A DNA stretch of 64,000 nucleotides, taken from positions 1 through 64,000 of the forward strand of contig JAGFBZ010001548.1 of the NCBI GenBank assembly GCA_018398805.1, given 5' to 3'. Under the pieces are notes generated by a model, which saw only the letters and a program-made list of their open reading frames with translations, did no database searches and was not told the DNA's origin. This document shows, one piece after another, positions 46,689 through 59,200 of this stretch. The DNA comes from Hirundichthys speculiger (taxonomy: Eukaryota > Chordata > Actinopteri > Beloniformes > Exocoetidae). Position numbers and translations under genes: made by a program. The first letter of the stretch is position 1, and the number at the start of each line of letters is the position of its first letter.

Positions 46689-49677
46689 GAAAGGAGCAGC
46701 GGAACAGCAGAAAGCTGGAGTGAAGAGCTTCTGTTTATGGACAGAGACAGAATCTGAGAGCGCAGGGTTTTTAATCCTGGAAATAATTCTCACCCTATCT
46801 CCTCTCCTCACCATTATTTTGGTACAGAGGGTGAGTTAGTGAGTGGAGAAATGAGGCCAAAGGAGGAAGGTCTTCACAACCTATCTTCCCTGTTTGCCTC
46901 TGTGCCTTTTGTGTATAAGATTCTGTGCCCTCCTGTGAGTGATACCGATGAGAAGGCATTTCCCTGCACTCCTGGGTGCATATTATGTTTGCTTACATAC
47001 ACATGCATGCCAGTCAGAAGCCTCTCATCTATTCTTGGATGGAAGGTGCTGCATTCCATTCTTTTTTCTTTGTCTTTGTCTTTTTTTTTTTTTTTGTTGT
47101 CATATCTCTTTCCCTTCATGCACATTCTCTCCCATGCAGTTAAAAGCCCCAGGCTGGTGAAAACAGTGTCACTCGATTTATGTTTTGTTTTCTTGAAAAA
47201 AAAAAAAAAAAAAAGACAAGTGTTTATTGTGATTATGTCATACATATTCAGAAGCTGGGCACTAAGTGGCATATATGTCTCTAAATTCTGAACGCAAACT
47301 ATGTGAACTGCTTTCCAATTGCTGATTGCTCCTCTGAAGATTAGAATTAGCAGTTCATTAGGGGTAATATTGCAAAGTGGTGGTACTTTTGATTAAGAAA
47401 GCAAAAAGAAAATATACAATTGCAACTGTTTTACATGGCTAGTTTACCTATTTCTTTCCCCACAGATGAGGTAAATCATCTGCAACTAAGCAGAATGGGA
47501 GAGCTGTCCCCACCAGCTCCTATTTGCCTTGGCTCTGTTGTTTTCTATTAATTTTCTGGCTACTGGGTGGACCCAGGTAAACAAAGTAACTTCCTGCTGT
47601 ACTGAACTGACATGAAATGTATTGTGACAATGCACTGTATAATTTGTATGTAATATTTAATGATAGATTATAATTAAAACATATTCAGCTAAGACAAATT
47701 GTGTTCTTGCTGCTATAGTATGTTTGTGTAACCTAATGAATCTTACTGCAGGTAATATTCTAGACCACTAATTGGATGCAGAAAAACATGTCTTCAAGTT
47801 GCTATAATCAATTTTCAACTACAATTGAATGGATCTTTTTATTTTTAGGGTGTGGGGATAGGTAATGGGGGCTCATATTGCTCTCAATTTAATGTTTTGT
47901 CCTCGTCACACTGCTGTTAGCAACTGACATGTTAACCCATGCATCCGTTTTTTTTTTTTTTTAGTTTTTAATTATTAAAGGAAATCTATCATGTCCTTTC
48001 TTCACAAGCTAACACAATTTCCTCAGATCCTAATGGAAAATCTGTGACATGCTTTGGTCAAAATATCACTGGATTACAGTAGCATAACTTCTTTCAGCCC
48101 TGTCTTTACAGTTCTGTTCATACCAGCAGGTTTCATGGGGGGAGTTGGCAACTCAACTCCACTCTCTTTGTTCGTTGCATTATTTGAGACTGATAGTTTT
48201 GCACAACTATGAAAAAAGACACAAATTACACTCTCTAACCCCTGAAAGATGATATTGTGGTCTGAGAGAACATACACTTCCTAGCCTCAGAGTTCACACC
48301 ATGTACTGTACATTGGCCACAGACAGATGCTAATAATCCCTTTTTTTTAAGCACGTAATTAGCTTATTTCTTTCTTAAATGAACTATATAACCACTGATA
48401 AGAATTTGATGTTAACAGGAAAGCTATAAAAGTAAGAGCAAAAAAGTTTCAACTTTCCACTTCCATGTTATAGTAAATGCAACCTAGCTTGAACTGAATG
48501 CATGTTGAAGATGGCAAGGCTGGACAATTTCATCTTTTGCAGGTACTGTGTTGTAAAAGAATACTGCAAATCTAAATTGCTCACTGAATGACATTTACAG
48601 TCTTGGGTGGCCCAAGACAAAGTGACTCTGGGTGTTTTTTTGTTTTTTTTCCTCCCCAGATATAGAGATGGTATTGACTTTGGACACCTAAATATTTGCA
48701 CTCAAGGATAGAAAAGGAATTCTTTTTTTTTTTTAGCATAATTTACCCCTAAAGCTCAGGTAAAACCATCAATACAATTTCTGTCCTCAGATGGTTAACA
48801 TCTATCTCTGCATTTAGAAGTTATAGGTCTTAGCACAACTAGGTGTGTTGTGTCAGTAGTATATTTCTAGTACAGTAATCATTAATAGTCATCATAGTAC
48901 AGTTTGGTGTACAAATATGGTCTAATATTTTTATTAGCACACATAAATACATTGACTCATGTTGATATGACCTGGTGGAGACATTTTTTCGCAGGGGTTG
49001 GTTGGAGAAGTCCAAAGCACAGCTGAAAAGTAGGAAATACACATAACTGCAAATTAACGCGAATGTTGTTTCATGTCTAATATAAATGTAAAATGGAAAC
49101 AAATACTTACCCATGATATCTCAGCAGATGACAAAATGCCACTTTGTGTTCACCCAAGAAGGATCAAAAAGTAAATGAATGCTGGTTTGAGGGGGAAATT
49201 ATGTGAATGAAAGTATTTTTTTGTACATTTAAGCACTAAATAAAAACATTAAGATTGAAAAATTCTTAAACTTTAATTGCTTTAAAATTTAAATGCTAAG
49301 AAACAATCTATAATAACATTTATCCTGTTTCTTATAATGCACACTTTAAGTCTTTGGACTGTAACTATCCAGCCATGCTTTTTACTGCTGTACATTCAAA
49401 GTGGTATGAAATTTGGTGGTCATCACTTCAGTATCTTGAATCATTTTCTATTTAACACAACTAGTTTCATTTGCTTGTGTCATTTTACAGTGTAATTCCA
49501 GCAGATTCAAACATATTTACAAAAATTTAACTGATTTTCCTACCCCAGCTTTTTGCTGTCTGCTTGGGTGATAGCAGTAGCTGCAAAGATTTATAAAACA
49601 AAATGTCTTTTATGCAAAATCAGTCTTTTATTTAAAATCTTCACATTCTTTGCACTTTCCATAAGAATGAGTATTCC
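46689..49677. other. pi4k2a 3' UTR and convergent intergenic sequence
   Basis: Probably a long pi4k2a 3' UTR. T and A runs occur at 47081-47095 and 47196-47214. A candidate plus-strand poly(A) signal AATAAA is at 49239-49244, but an earlier one may be used. No exon is recognised. Confidence 0.4.
49627..49632 (-). terminator. avpi1: Candidate avpi1 polyadenylation signal
   Basis: AATAAA on the minus strand, 46 bp after the avpi1 stop codon, followed by A/T-rich sequence. The two convergent genes would end within about 400 bp of each other if the 49239 signal is used by pi4k2a. Confidence 0.5.
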
Positions 49678-52625
49678 TCAGTGGAGGACGCGGTGAAGGT
49701 AACGTTCAGAGTCTCTGGCACCATCCAGCCCAACGCCCAACCTCCATGGTTTGAAGGCATTTAGATTCTCTTGAATGTTTTCCTCACTGGACAACTGAAA
49801 TTCTGAAGTAAGGTTGGACTCCTCATCCTCAGCACTGGAGTCAGATAATGGCTCCTCAACCCTAAAAACAAAGATCCAACTGTGGTTTAGAAAACTCTTA
49901 CCAGCTTACATTTTAAGCATATTAGGATTCTCTTTCACATGAAAATGCTTGTGTAAGTAGATCAGTGTAGAATCACAAATGCGCCTTTATAATCCTAATT
50001 CCCTTAATGTAGAACTGATGGTCAGAGAGTGATGTGCCTGACCTCTGTAAAACCACCAAACAGCAATAAAAACCTCATGACTTAAGAGAGAACACTCATA
50101 TAGAGCAAAGAGGAACTTTTCCTCATGGATGCGAATGGTGGATCATCTTGTGTACGGTTCATAACTTTAAAATGCAATCCTCTAAGAAAGCAGAACTGAA
50201 TGAAAGCTATCACATTTTTGTCTTAATTTACAGGAAGCAGAAATAGAAACACCAATTCAGTGACCGAAATGTAGACAGGCTATGTAGCACATTTATGAAT
50301 ATCATGGGGAACTTTACAAACAAGCAAAAAAAAAAAAAAAGGTACTTAAAAAAAGAGCTTTAAGTCACTTGATAATGTAAAATTTATGCTAATAATTTTG
50401 CTTCATTTTTTCTGAGTAAGCTGTAGGAGACTTACATAAATATTTACGAAGGTTTTTTTTTTCCTTTTTTCCTTGCATAATGTAGGTATTGATGTTTCCA
50501 TGCTAAGGGCTTGTATACACTGCACAGTTTCTACAGTTGTATAAGATTATAACATCTCACACTGAATGATTTGCATTTGCTTAATGTTGGATATGCTGGT
50601 TTATGATATGCAGGGACCACATATTGAAGAGCCCTTTTAAATTGCAAGCTATGGCTGATGTGGAAATGCGAGCAGATGTAGAAATGTGTCATCAGTAAAC
50701 ACTGACAGTTGTCGCATGAAAAAGAACCACTCTATTGTAGTGCTTATGTGTCCCGAAAATACTTTTAAAAAGAACTGGACAAAAGAGAAGAATGTGATCC
50801 CGGTCATGGTTAGGGGGAAGACAGCAATTTGGGATTCTTATTTTTCTTTTGAATGGCGATAGGTCACAAAAGTTAATTGTCTGGAACACAACCACCAACT
50901 TGCTGTTTTATGTTGGCTGTCTTAGCTTCTGCTAAGCCATGATGATAATTCATATTACTTTATATTCATTTTGTCTGAACAACCTCATTTCAAGTGTTGC
51001 TACTGGAAGAGCATCTGGAACAAAACAAGTGATGCCGAGAGGTCCAGCGGCAGGCTTCCGCAGGGAACCTCCAGTTGTACTGAGGTCTGTGGTGGTGCTC
51101 CGTGGAAGGCCTCAGCCCCCATTTGCATAGGTCTGCCACTGGACCTCCCACTGTGGGGCAGCTCTCCCACAGTGCTAGGCAGGATGGGAAGTCAAAGGCA
51201 GGGCCAGTGGCTAGCTAGCTGAAAAATGACGTCTGGTTATCTGATGAGTTAAGGGCCGTGTATACTCTCGCGGCAATGTGTCGCCATCACTTTTGATTTA
51301 TACTTAATTTTGAAGCGCGTGGTCTCCGCCATGTTATTCCACGCCACAACGCAAGAGGAACTATCACGAACTAGCTAAACTTACTAAACTTATCTCTTGT
51401 TTTTCCACTTCCTCACCGTCTCGGCCGTATCCAGACCCACATTCATCGCAATCTCCCTCCATGAATTACTAGAATATGTGCTGTCTTTGTAGTGTGGAGA
51501 ACCAGAATCGTACAGATGTGGGTACTTCCTCATTTTTTTGATGATGCGAAAAACGGTGCACCGTAGTGTCTGCGTAGGGTGGGGGGAGGGGATCTCTGCG
51601 TCGTCTGCGTATGTGATGCAGGCAACCTGACGTCCGAGTACAAATCAGGCTTTAGTTTTGTTGCTTTATATAGTTTTCCCTGAAATGGTGCAAAAAAATG
51701 TCACTCCCTCTAAATGGATGTCAAATCTAACTATAGGGAACAAACCCATTCTTTGGACCAGGCCGTAAATAAGTTTATTTCCGCTGCAAAGTTGGGTATT
51801 TTAACATGGGAGCCAGTGGGGATTTGGTCTGTTTTAGATTAGCACCTAGTCACCAGTCAAAGAAGTGCAACAGTATCTACTTACTCGTTGGCTTCAACCT
51901 GGAAGTGGGATGATTTCTGCTTGGTTGGGACCAGTAATCTGTTTTAGGACCACAGGCAGAACATAATTTTTGGAGTCCTAGTTAGTTAGACCTAATGTGT
52001 AAATTAAGATTAGGTTGGAAAGAGTATTAAACAAAAATGCTGAAAATTCTGGTTTGACTTAGGTTATACACAATGAATAATAAGTCCCAACAAGTCCAGC
52101 TGCTCATGTTTGTGTGTGGGTGCACTGGTATTCAGAGAGAAGAAAACAGTCTTGTGAGGTCATTATGAGTTTGCCAGGCAATTGATAAGTTTGCACATTG
52201 CACTTCAAGCCACAAGCTCAGTGCTCATAGACAGTACTGTCAATCACTTTCACGCACCTGAGATGTCCTGAAGGTCTGAACCACTTGTGGTCTCTGTGTC
52301 TATCCATTCTGATTCCTGTTTTATTCCTTGTCCGGACTCTCAGCCCCACCAAGGCCTGGGCCAGCCCTGCTTCATCCTCTCTCACCTCCTCTTCCCACTT
52401 TTTTTCCTTTGTTTTTTCCACATCTGTATCCATCTCCTTCCACACCAGCTTTGCCCGATTTTCAGCATGTCTGTCACCTGCACTTCTAAACAGGCTCTGC
52501 AGCTGATGCAGGTTCACTCCTGAGAAGATGTTGGAGGAACCAGATTTCCTGCTCCATTGGTTGGAAGGTTTGCATTGCATCGGTAGATTGTCCTCATTAG
52601 AGAAGGTTTCCTGAGGCTCTGCCAT
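49678..52625 (-). CDS. avpi1: Arginine vasopressin-induced protein 1
   Basis: Two coding exons, 52625-52258 and 49861-49678, join in phase 2 and give 183 residues; human is 147. The conserved core SSNIFSGVNLHQLQSLFRSA, GDRHAENRAKLVW and a second helix with LAQALVGLR match the AVPI1/C8orf4-type helical domain. The C-terminus DSERYLHRVLH lines up with the human ending SYLHQIRH. Between the two helices this copy has an extra acidic/basic stretch (EKTKEKKWEEEVREDE) absent in my memory of the human protein. The protein is vasopressin-responsive and has been linked to MAP-kinase activation; its molecular role is unclear. The 2.4 kb intron contains a PIF-like element. An upstream non-coding exon is possible (acceptor-like CACCTTTCAG about 65 bp before the ATG). 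Confidence 0.88.
49862..51251. other. avpi1 intron, left part
   Basis: No host exon. An A run lies near 50327-50341. Near 51143-51173 a 9-bp inverted repeat (CACTGTGGG / CCCACAGTG) is present but short. Confidence 0.45.
51252..51651. mobile_element. PIF/Harbinger-like non-autonomous element, copy 2
   Basis: Starts AGGGCCGTGTATACTCTCG and ends ...AAATCAGGCT, with TTA on both sides (51249-51251 and 51652-51654). It is a second copy of the element at 7447-7886, in the same orientation, with its own insertions and deletions; for instance GTATCCAGACCCACATTCAT is present only here. It is in the avpi1 intron. Confidence 0.65.
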
Positions 52626-55600
52626 GATATAGAGTGAGAGTGCTTCTAGTTTTTAAATAATGATAAAAGAAGGTAAAAATAACCTGAAAGGTGAAAAAAA
52701 TTGGGAAAGAAATCAAAGTGGTGAATTAACAATAGAGAGATGGCAGTCACGCTGCAAATTTAAAAACCTGCAAATAATTATATATTGTAGCAGACAATGA
52801 AAATTGTGACAATATTCTCATTTAAGAAGCTGAAACCAATTAACTTGTTTCATTTGATGTAAAATGAAACTTCAAAAATAACAAACCCACCAACTAATAA
52901 GCTGATTACCTTTTTAGAAAAAAATCCCCCAAACTTGTCTTTTTAAGAACTCATCACTGCTGTAAAGAGACAACTGACATTTTATAATAGTTCTTAGCTG
53001 ATCAGTACTGATAAAAATGAGAGAAGGATGAATCAGCAAGCTGATAAATGGGGATGTTGTAAACATCTTAAATCTTCTTTTACCACACAGACTCCCAGAC
53101 AAATGCTACGGTACCTAGAATGTTTCAGTTTTCATAACATATTCAAATAGCATTGATGTCTCATTTAACCTAACATCATGCTACTTAAAGATTCAGTTCA
53201 ACGTCTGAGCAACACTGTCTGATAAAATTAAAAAATAAGTTCAGTTTAGGCTAAAAAATATTTGAAGAAACTACTACAAGCATATTAATACTGCTTACCC
53301 CTCAGCAGCTTCAATGAAAGTCTAAGGAGGAACTACAGACTGACAGACAACCTAATTACTGAACCAGCATCCCAGACAGGCTACACATAAGCTAATGCTG
53401 AGACGACCCACTTCTAACCACAGCGTCAGAGGTGCAGAGCAGCCAGGGGAAGGAATAATCGAAGAGTAATCCATGAATGACGCCAGTTCCACAGTGCTTA
53501 CCCCAATGAGCCAGTCTGTATGTAAACAGGACAAAAAGAAAGCAGAGGAGACGAATGTAAAAACAAGGGACAAAGGATACAAATACTGTAGTTGTAAGTG
53601 TGAACCAATGAGCAAATGCTCATGTGAAGGAAGTGGATGTGCCAGTTGTATTCTTTGGTGCTTTGTATAAATTCTAGATTATTGTTCTTTGCATAATTTT
53701 TAAAAATTATTATTATATCTATATCATCCAAAATAGGCACATTGGCACATATGGCACATTCAGTAGCATGCACAGCAGCTGTAAAAATAAATCAATACAT
53801 TATATTAATAATAATAATGCTTATAATACATGCAGAGGATAGAACCTCCCCCTGTCCATGATTGTCTGAAGCAATATTACTTTAATTTTGGAGTCAGACT
53901 GACTGACTCCCTAAACTGTATCCAGTTAAGGGAGCCAGGGCTGCCAGAGATATTCATTGAATTTGAGAAAAATTGTTCTGGGTTAGATATCATGTAGAAT
54001 GATTAGCCCTACCTTTAACCATGTTTCATCTGCAGGACAAACGTTTGATACCCATTTTGATACTTATAGCATGTGACAGTGTTGTGGAAAAAAAGTCGAC
54101 TGTAAACTAAATGAGGCTGAACAACAAAAAAAGATATCACAATGACAGATCTCATGAATTTGTTTATATCTCTGCATACAAAGAAATAAGGTCAGAGAGC
54201 CAACACACAACACAGCTGTGTATGAAAGTGTGGCAAGGCAGTGTTCTTTAGGTTGGTGTTTTACAAAGATCCTATTTAAATGAGTCAGCTAATTGGTAAA
54301 ACAACTCTAAACAGTTTTTTTTCCTGTCAGATGCTGCCAGTCATCCTTTAAAAACAAGCTCAACCTTTTAAAAAGTAGGTTTGGTGCATTCTCAAGGACA
54401 GCATGAGCAAGATGCCTGATACTTTAACTTCCTTGAAAAACATCTTAATCCTTATTCCAATCATGTGAGTAACATGGAGAATAGGGGAACCCTGACTGAA
54501 CTCAGCTTGGTTTTCTCAGCTCACCTTGTTTCACATACCTTAATGTAAAACTTCAACAATTTGCCTTCATGTCTTCATTTTCCAAAACTATAAATTAGAA
54601 ATGAGGTCAACAGAACTGAGTTATTCAGATGCAGTGGCAGTTCGGAAATAGTCCACTTTTACATAGGTTTATCCAAAACAGACCTCCTCCTGTGTAGCTA
54701 AAATGCCTCTACAATTATCTTATCAACTGCTTCTGAGCTGTATATTAAATTGTGAGTGATGTGTAATACTGTTATGGTAATGAGTTCCATTCGAGAGGAA
54801 TGTGACGGCCAGCAAGTTCTGGTGTCACCAACGTGGGGATCCTTGGGGGAACGTGCAAGGCCTTCCAGCACTGGGGGGTTTAAAGGTTTGGTCATGGGTT
54901 GAATGTATTATGGTTGTTAATTATGTTCATGTTACTGTACAGGGGCTTTTTGGTTTCATTCACATGTACCAGGAGCTTACTCAGCCACAGTTCCTATGGG
55001 ATATAAGTGGCTCCTTCGCAGGCGGGGGTCAGTTCAATCTGGGAGTACTGGGGGCACAACAAGAGCCATTACACCAGGCAGTGTGCTTAGCAGTGGTTGA
55101 TAGAGTAAGTTACTTTTATTAATAATAATTATAATAATTATTATTATTAATTTCAACTGTTAAAACTATTTGAAAAGTCATATTTTTAAGCAATAAACCT
55201 AAAGTTGACCAGGCTCAAGCTTTGCTCCATGACTTGGATGGATCATGAACTAATCTATAATTCAACACAATCTCCCTGGTAAAAACATTGCCCCCCCAAC
55301 AAAAGATAAAAGCGCAATTTCATGTATCATTTAGATTTATAAAAGTCATAAAAATCAAGCTTTGAGACATGATAAATAAGCAGACAGCATTTTTCCCCTT
55401 TGCCACTTTTTCTGCACTTGAACTCCCTGCTTCAATTTTTAAGAAAGGTTCCAACTTTTCAAATATAATAATAAAAAACGATTCTTTTAAATCGCACGAA
55501 ACGTAGCCTGTTGTGCTTTATTTTCTTTTTTGGCACCTGAAGGGTGACGTAATTAACATAATTAAGAGCACCAAGCAGGTGTGTGAGCTCTTCTTAAGTG

Positions 55601-55680
55601 CGCACAGCTGATGAGGTAGTTTACTTGTTTGTTTGTTTGTTTTTTTTCGGGTTCTGGTATTTGTGATTTCGCAAACAAAA
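52626..55680. other. Intergenic region between divergent avpi1 and cox8
   Basis: No coding exon recognised. Donor-like GTAAGCA motifs on the minus strand at about 53304 and 53505 could end non-coding avpi1 first exons. A plus-strand open stretch near 54800-55120 has no recognised domain. At 55545-55552 TGACGTAA, a CRE-like site, lies about 130 bp before the cox8 start. Confidence 0.4.
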
Positions 55681-56032
55681 ATGTCTGGACTGTTTGTTGG
55701 ACTGCTGAAGGCTCATCGGATTCATTTCTCCAGAATAAGTGTTCAACAAAGAGCAACTTATATCCATCACAAACCACCTAAAGATAAAATAGGCGGAACG
55801 GTAAGTTAATGAACCCCGGTGAACTTTCCTTGACAGCCTCTAAAAAAAATGTCAAAATACATAATTTATCTTTAAAAACTTGGCGCTTACGATTTGTGTC
55901 TGACGTCTTTCTTAACTAAACTCTGATGCTCTCCAGGAGTCGGTGTTTGTCATGGCTGTGATGTTTCTGTCCATCCTCGCTCCTTCTGGTTGGATTCTTT
56001 CCCATCTGGACTCTTATAAAGCTCGACACTAA
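55681..56032 (+). CDS. cox8a: Cytochrome c oxidase subunit 8, mitochondrial precursor
   Basis: Two exons, 55681-55800 and 55937-56032, join in phase 0 and give 71 residues, the normal precursor length. The N-terminus (MSGLFVGLLKAHRIHFSRIS) is a basic amphipathic mitochondrial presequence. After a short matrix segment (HHKPPKDKIGG), one membrane segment follows (VFVMAVMFLSILAPSGWILS) and then HLDSYKARH. The GWILSHL-x2-Y block is the family signature of this small subunit of respiratory complex IV in the inner membrane. The 136-bp intron position matches other COX8 genes as far as I recall. Assignment to the 8A rather than 8B paralogue is a judgement from the GWILSHL block. A poly(A) signal follows at 56083. 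Confidence 0.9.
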
Positions 56033-56082
56033 TGGACACGCGCTGGAAATGTCGTTTCTGTTTGTAAAAACGTTGGGATGAT

Positions 56083-56088
56083 AATAAA
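56083..56088 (+). terminator. cox8a: cox8 polyadenylation signal
   Basis: AATAAA 51 bp after the stop, in an A-rich stretch with two more AATAAA copies. Confidence 0.6.
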
Positions 56089-56286
56089 AAAAAAATAAAA
56101 AATAAATAAAAAAAACCTCTTCAACGTGTCTGTTTTGTGAAATTGTTGCTATTCAGCTTCAACGCCAATAGGTGGCGCACTATCACCGGAAGTGAAACAT
56201 TTGGGTTTGCAAACAAGCACGTCACCATACGGTTTCCTTTCAAAAGAAATGAAATTTTTTGCTCATTGCTATCGATCTGGTACACC

Positions 56287-59200
56287 ATGATGCCGCTGCT
56301 GACGAGGAGCCAGAACCGTCCGTGGACCACAGAACCACGCGGGACGGAGGCGGTGCCGTCGGTCCAGGAGGAGCTCGTCGCTGCGATTCGCGGAGCGCTT
56401 GAAGCGGCTGTAGAGATGGCGATAGGAGAGGTGACAACGCTGCTGCGTCAGGCGACGAGGGACAACCACGAAGAACTGCGCAGAGAAAACGAGTCCCTGA
56501 AAGAAAAGCTGCAGAGAGCAGAGACTCTGCTCCTGAGGGGTCCACAGCCCAGAGAGGAACCGAACCGCCCTGACTGTAGTCAGAGAAACCCACATGAGAA
56601 AGTGGATCCCGCTGGGGTCGGAAGTAGTCCTGTAGCTCATGGTGGCGCAAATCATCTCAAAGATGAACACGTGAACAGTCAAGGTGTGAATGTGGTGAGA
56701 CTACAGAGAGAAGGAAATAATGGCTGTTCTGAAGGTAACATTAACATTTATGTTGTCCATTTTTAACCATACTGAGTTTGAAGATTAGAGTACCTGAAGC
56801 ATCCATGAAATTGAAGTGATGGACTCTGGGTAAATTGTGAAGTAATGAGGTTGAGTAAAGTGGTTCCTTTTTTCTCTCTCTCTCTCTCCTCTTAAAATGC
56901 TTTATACCAACAGTCAGTGGAAATGAAAATACACCGCCAGTCCAAAAAAAAACCCCACTAATGTTCGACGGCATTTACCTTTGATTATGGCCATTGACTG
57001 TAAATACTGGCCACAGAATCCAGTCACGTGACCCATATGTTCGCTCAGAGCATTTGAAGCCGGTTTTGTCTGACTGCTGGGACGAGCTACTAGCTCCAGC
57101 TTCAGCCTCTGTCACAGGCCAAGCCCTCATGGAGAATAATTTAAGACATTTGTCGTGGATGTCAAAACTAACAATAGAAACCAGAAACCATTTTTGTACC
57201 AGGCTGTAATTTTAACATGGCAGTCGATGGGGATTTGCTCTGTTTTGAAGCTAGCACCTAGTGATCAGCAGAGGAACTGCAACAAAACATGCTTCCTGGT
57301 CGAGCTTGAAGTGGGATGGTTGCCGCTTGAATACTGCATGTATTCGCCGTGGCATTGTTTTGATAAGCTTGTGCAATGTCAAAATATTTATTTCTGTCCA
57401 GAGTTGCGTGAATTTATCTTGCTAAGATTTTATATTGATGAAGGGAGAGTTGGACTGCTGTGCAAAGGCTTTATCACATCCCAAAGATTTTCAGTGAGGT
57501 TAAGGTCTGGACTCTGTGCTGGCCAATCCAAAATTGCGCCTCATGCTCCCTGAACCACTCTCACATTTTGAGGCAGATGAATCTTGGCATTGTCATCTTT
57601 AAATATGTCTGTGCCATCATATTGTAGGAGTATTTTACTGCAGGAGGGACTGGTGAACTTCTCAAAGTAGTTGGCATCATGCAGAAAGAATAAAATGTAG
57701 AAATATTGAAGCAACATCTCAAGACATTGGCCAGGCAGTAAAAGCTGGGGCGCAAATGGGTCTTCCAAATGGACAGTGACCCTACACGTACTATCAAATT
57801 ACATGAAGTGGCTTAAGGACAACAAAGTCAGTGTTTTTGAGTGGCCACCACAAAGCCCTGGTCTCAAACCTGTAGAACATTTGTGAGCAGAGTAGTTAAG
57901 GTGTGTCCAAGCAAGGTGGCCTACAAACCTGACTCGGTTACACCAGTTCTTTCGGAAGGAATGGACCAAAATTCCAGCAAACTAGTGTGAAAAGTTTGTA
58001 GAATGAAACCCAAACCTTTTGACCCAAGTTATAAAGTTTCAAAGAAATGCTACCAAATACTAACAGAATGTATGCAAGCTTTATATATGGCATAATTATT
58101 ACTAAAAGTCATTTTGAGAACCACACTGCATGACATTTATTATCATACAGTGTGGGTCTTTGATATTTGATGTTTATGTTGTAGTAAATGTGAATAATGG
58201 TGAACTTCTGTATAAAGAATCAATGTTCTGTGCTCAGTGCTGACGCCTTGTTTTTGTTAACAGGGGTCTCTGTTGAAAATGAGAACCTGGTAAGTCAAGG
58301 TCCACAATCTCAAGACTCAGCACCACATCCCAGAATTGACAGCAAGTCTACATCAGAGCAGGTCACTGCAAAGCAGGAGGAGCAAGAGGAGCCGGTTGAT
58401 GGTGCTTCTCTCTCTTTGGATTTGATTAAAATGGAGGATTTAAGCCAGGAGGGCATGGCATGGAAAACAAAAGTACCAAATAAGCAGAACCAACACCCAA
58501 ACCAGCTGAGCAGCAACAGGCTGGATCAGGGTAAGAAGCAAGTGGTGAGGTGTGGTCAACTGGTTAGATCAGATTTATAAATAAGAATTTAATTGTTACA
58601 TTAAAGAGGCTTTACATTAACAATGTAAATATGCATCATCATACATATTTAACATACATAGTGACCAAATATATCATCAGGTCATGTTTTATATAGTGTG
58701 AATGTAGTGTAATAAAGTGTTGAGTCCAGAGCATTATTTGTCGCACAAAGATTGTGTTGGACAAACTTACAGCATGAGGTAGAAAAGACTTCCAATAATA
58801 GCCCCGATTACAGTGGAGTTGTTAGAGAAGGATCTTTGTTGTCCATCCAGTCTGGTGGAGAGTGTGGTCGGGGTTATCCATGTTTGATAATAGTTTTGAT
58901 CAGTGCCCTCTTCTCCACCACAGATTCTAATGTCTCCTGTCTGTAGCCAGTGACAGAGGCAGCTTTCTTAATCAGTTTACTCAGTCTGTTTGTGTTGCTG
59001 GCTGAAATTCTAGACCCCCAGCAGACCACAGAGACGAACAGAGCACTGGCCACATAAGACTGGTAGAACACACACTGAAGGACTCTATACAGGCTCTACT
59101 TGTATATAGCCTTGCTGCTAGTCTTCCAGTTCACCCTGCTTTTGTCTCTGTAGTCCTCAACCCTCTGCACATCCTTACCCAGAATGCACAGGGCCTGCAA

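Noticed and set aside
51143..51173. Inverted repeat CACTGTGGG / CCCACAGTG
   Set aside because: Only 9 bp per arm in the avpi1 intron and not linked to any other signal.
56240..56682. Two minus-strand frames of about 136 residues
   Set aside because: They are antisense to the first exon of the zinc-finger gene, whose splice phases and start support the plus strand.
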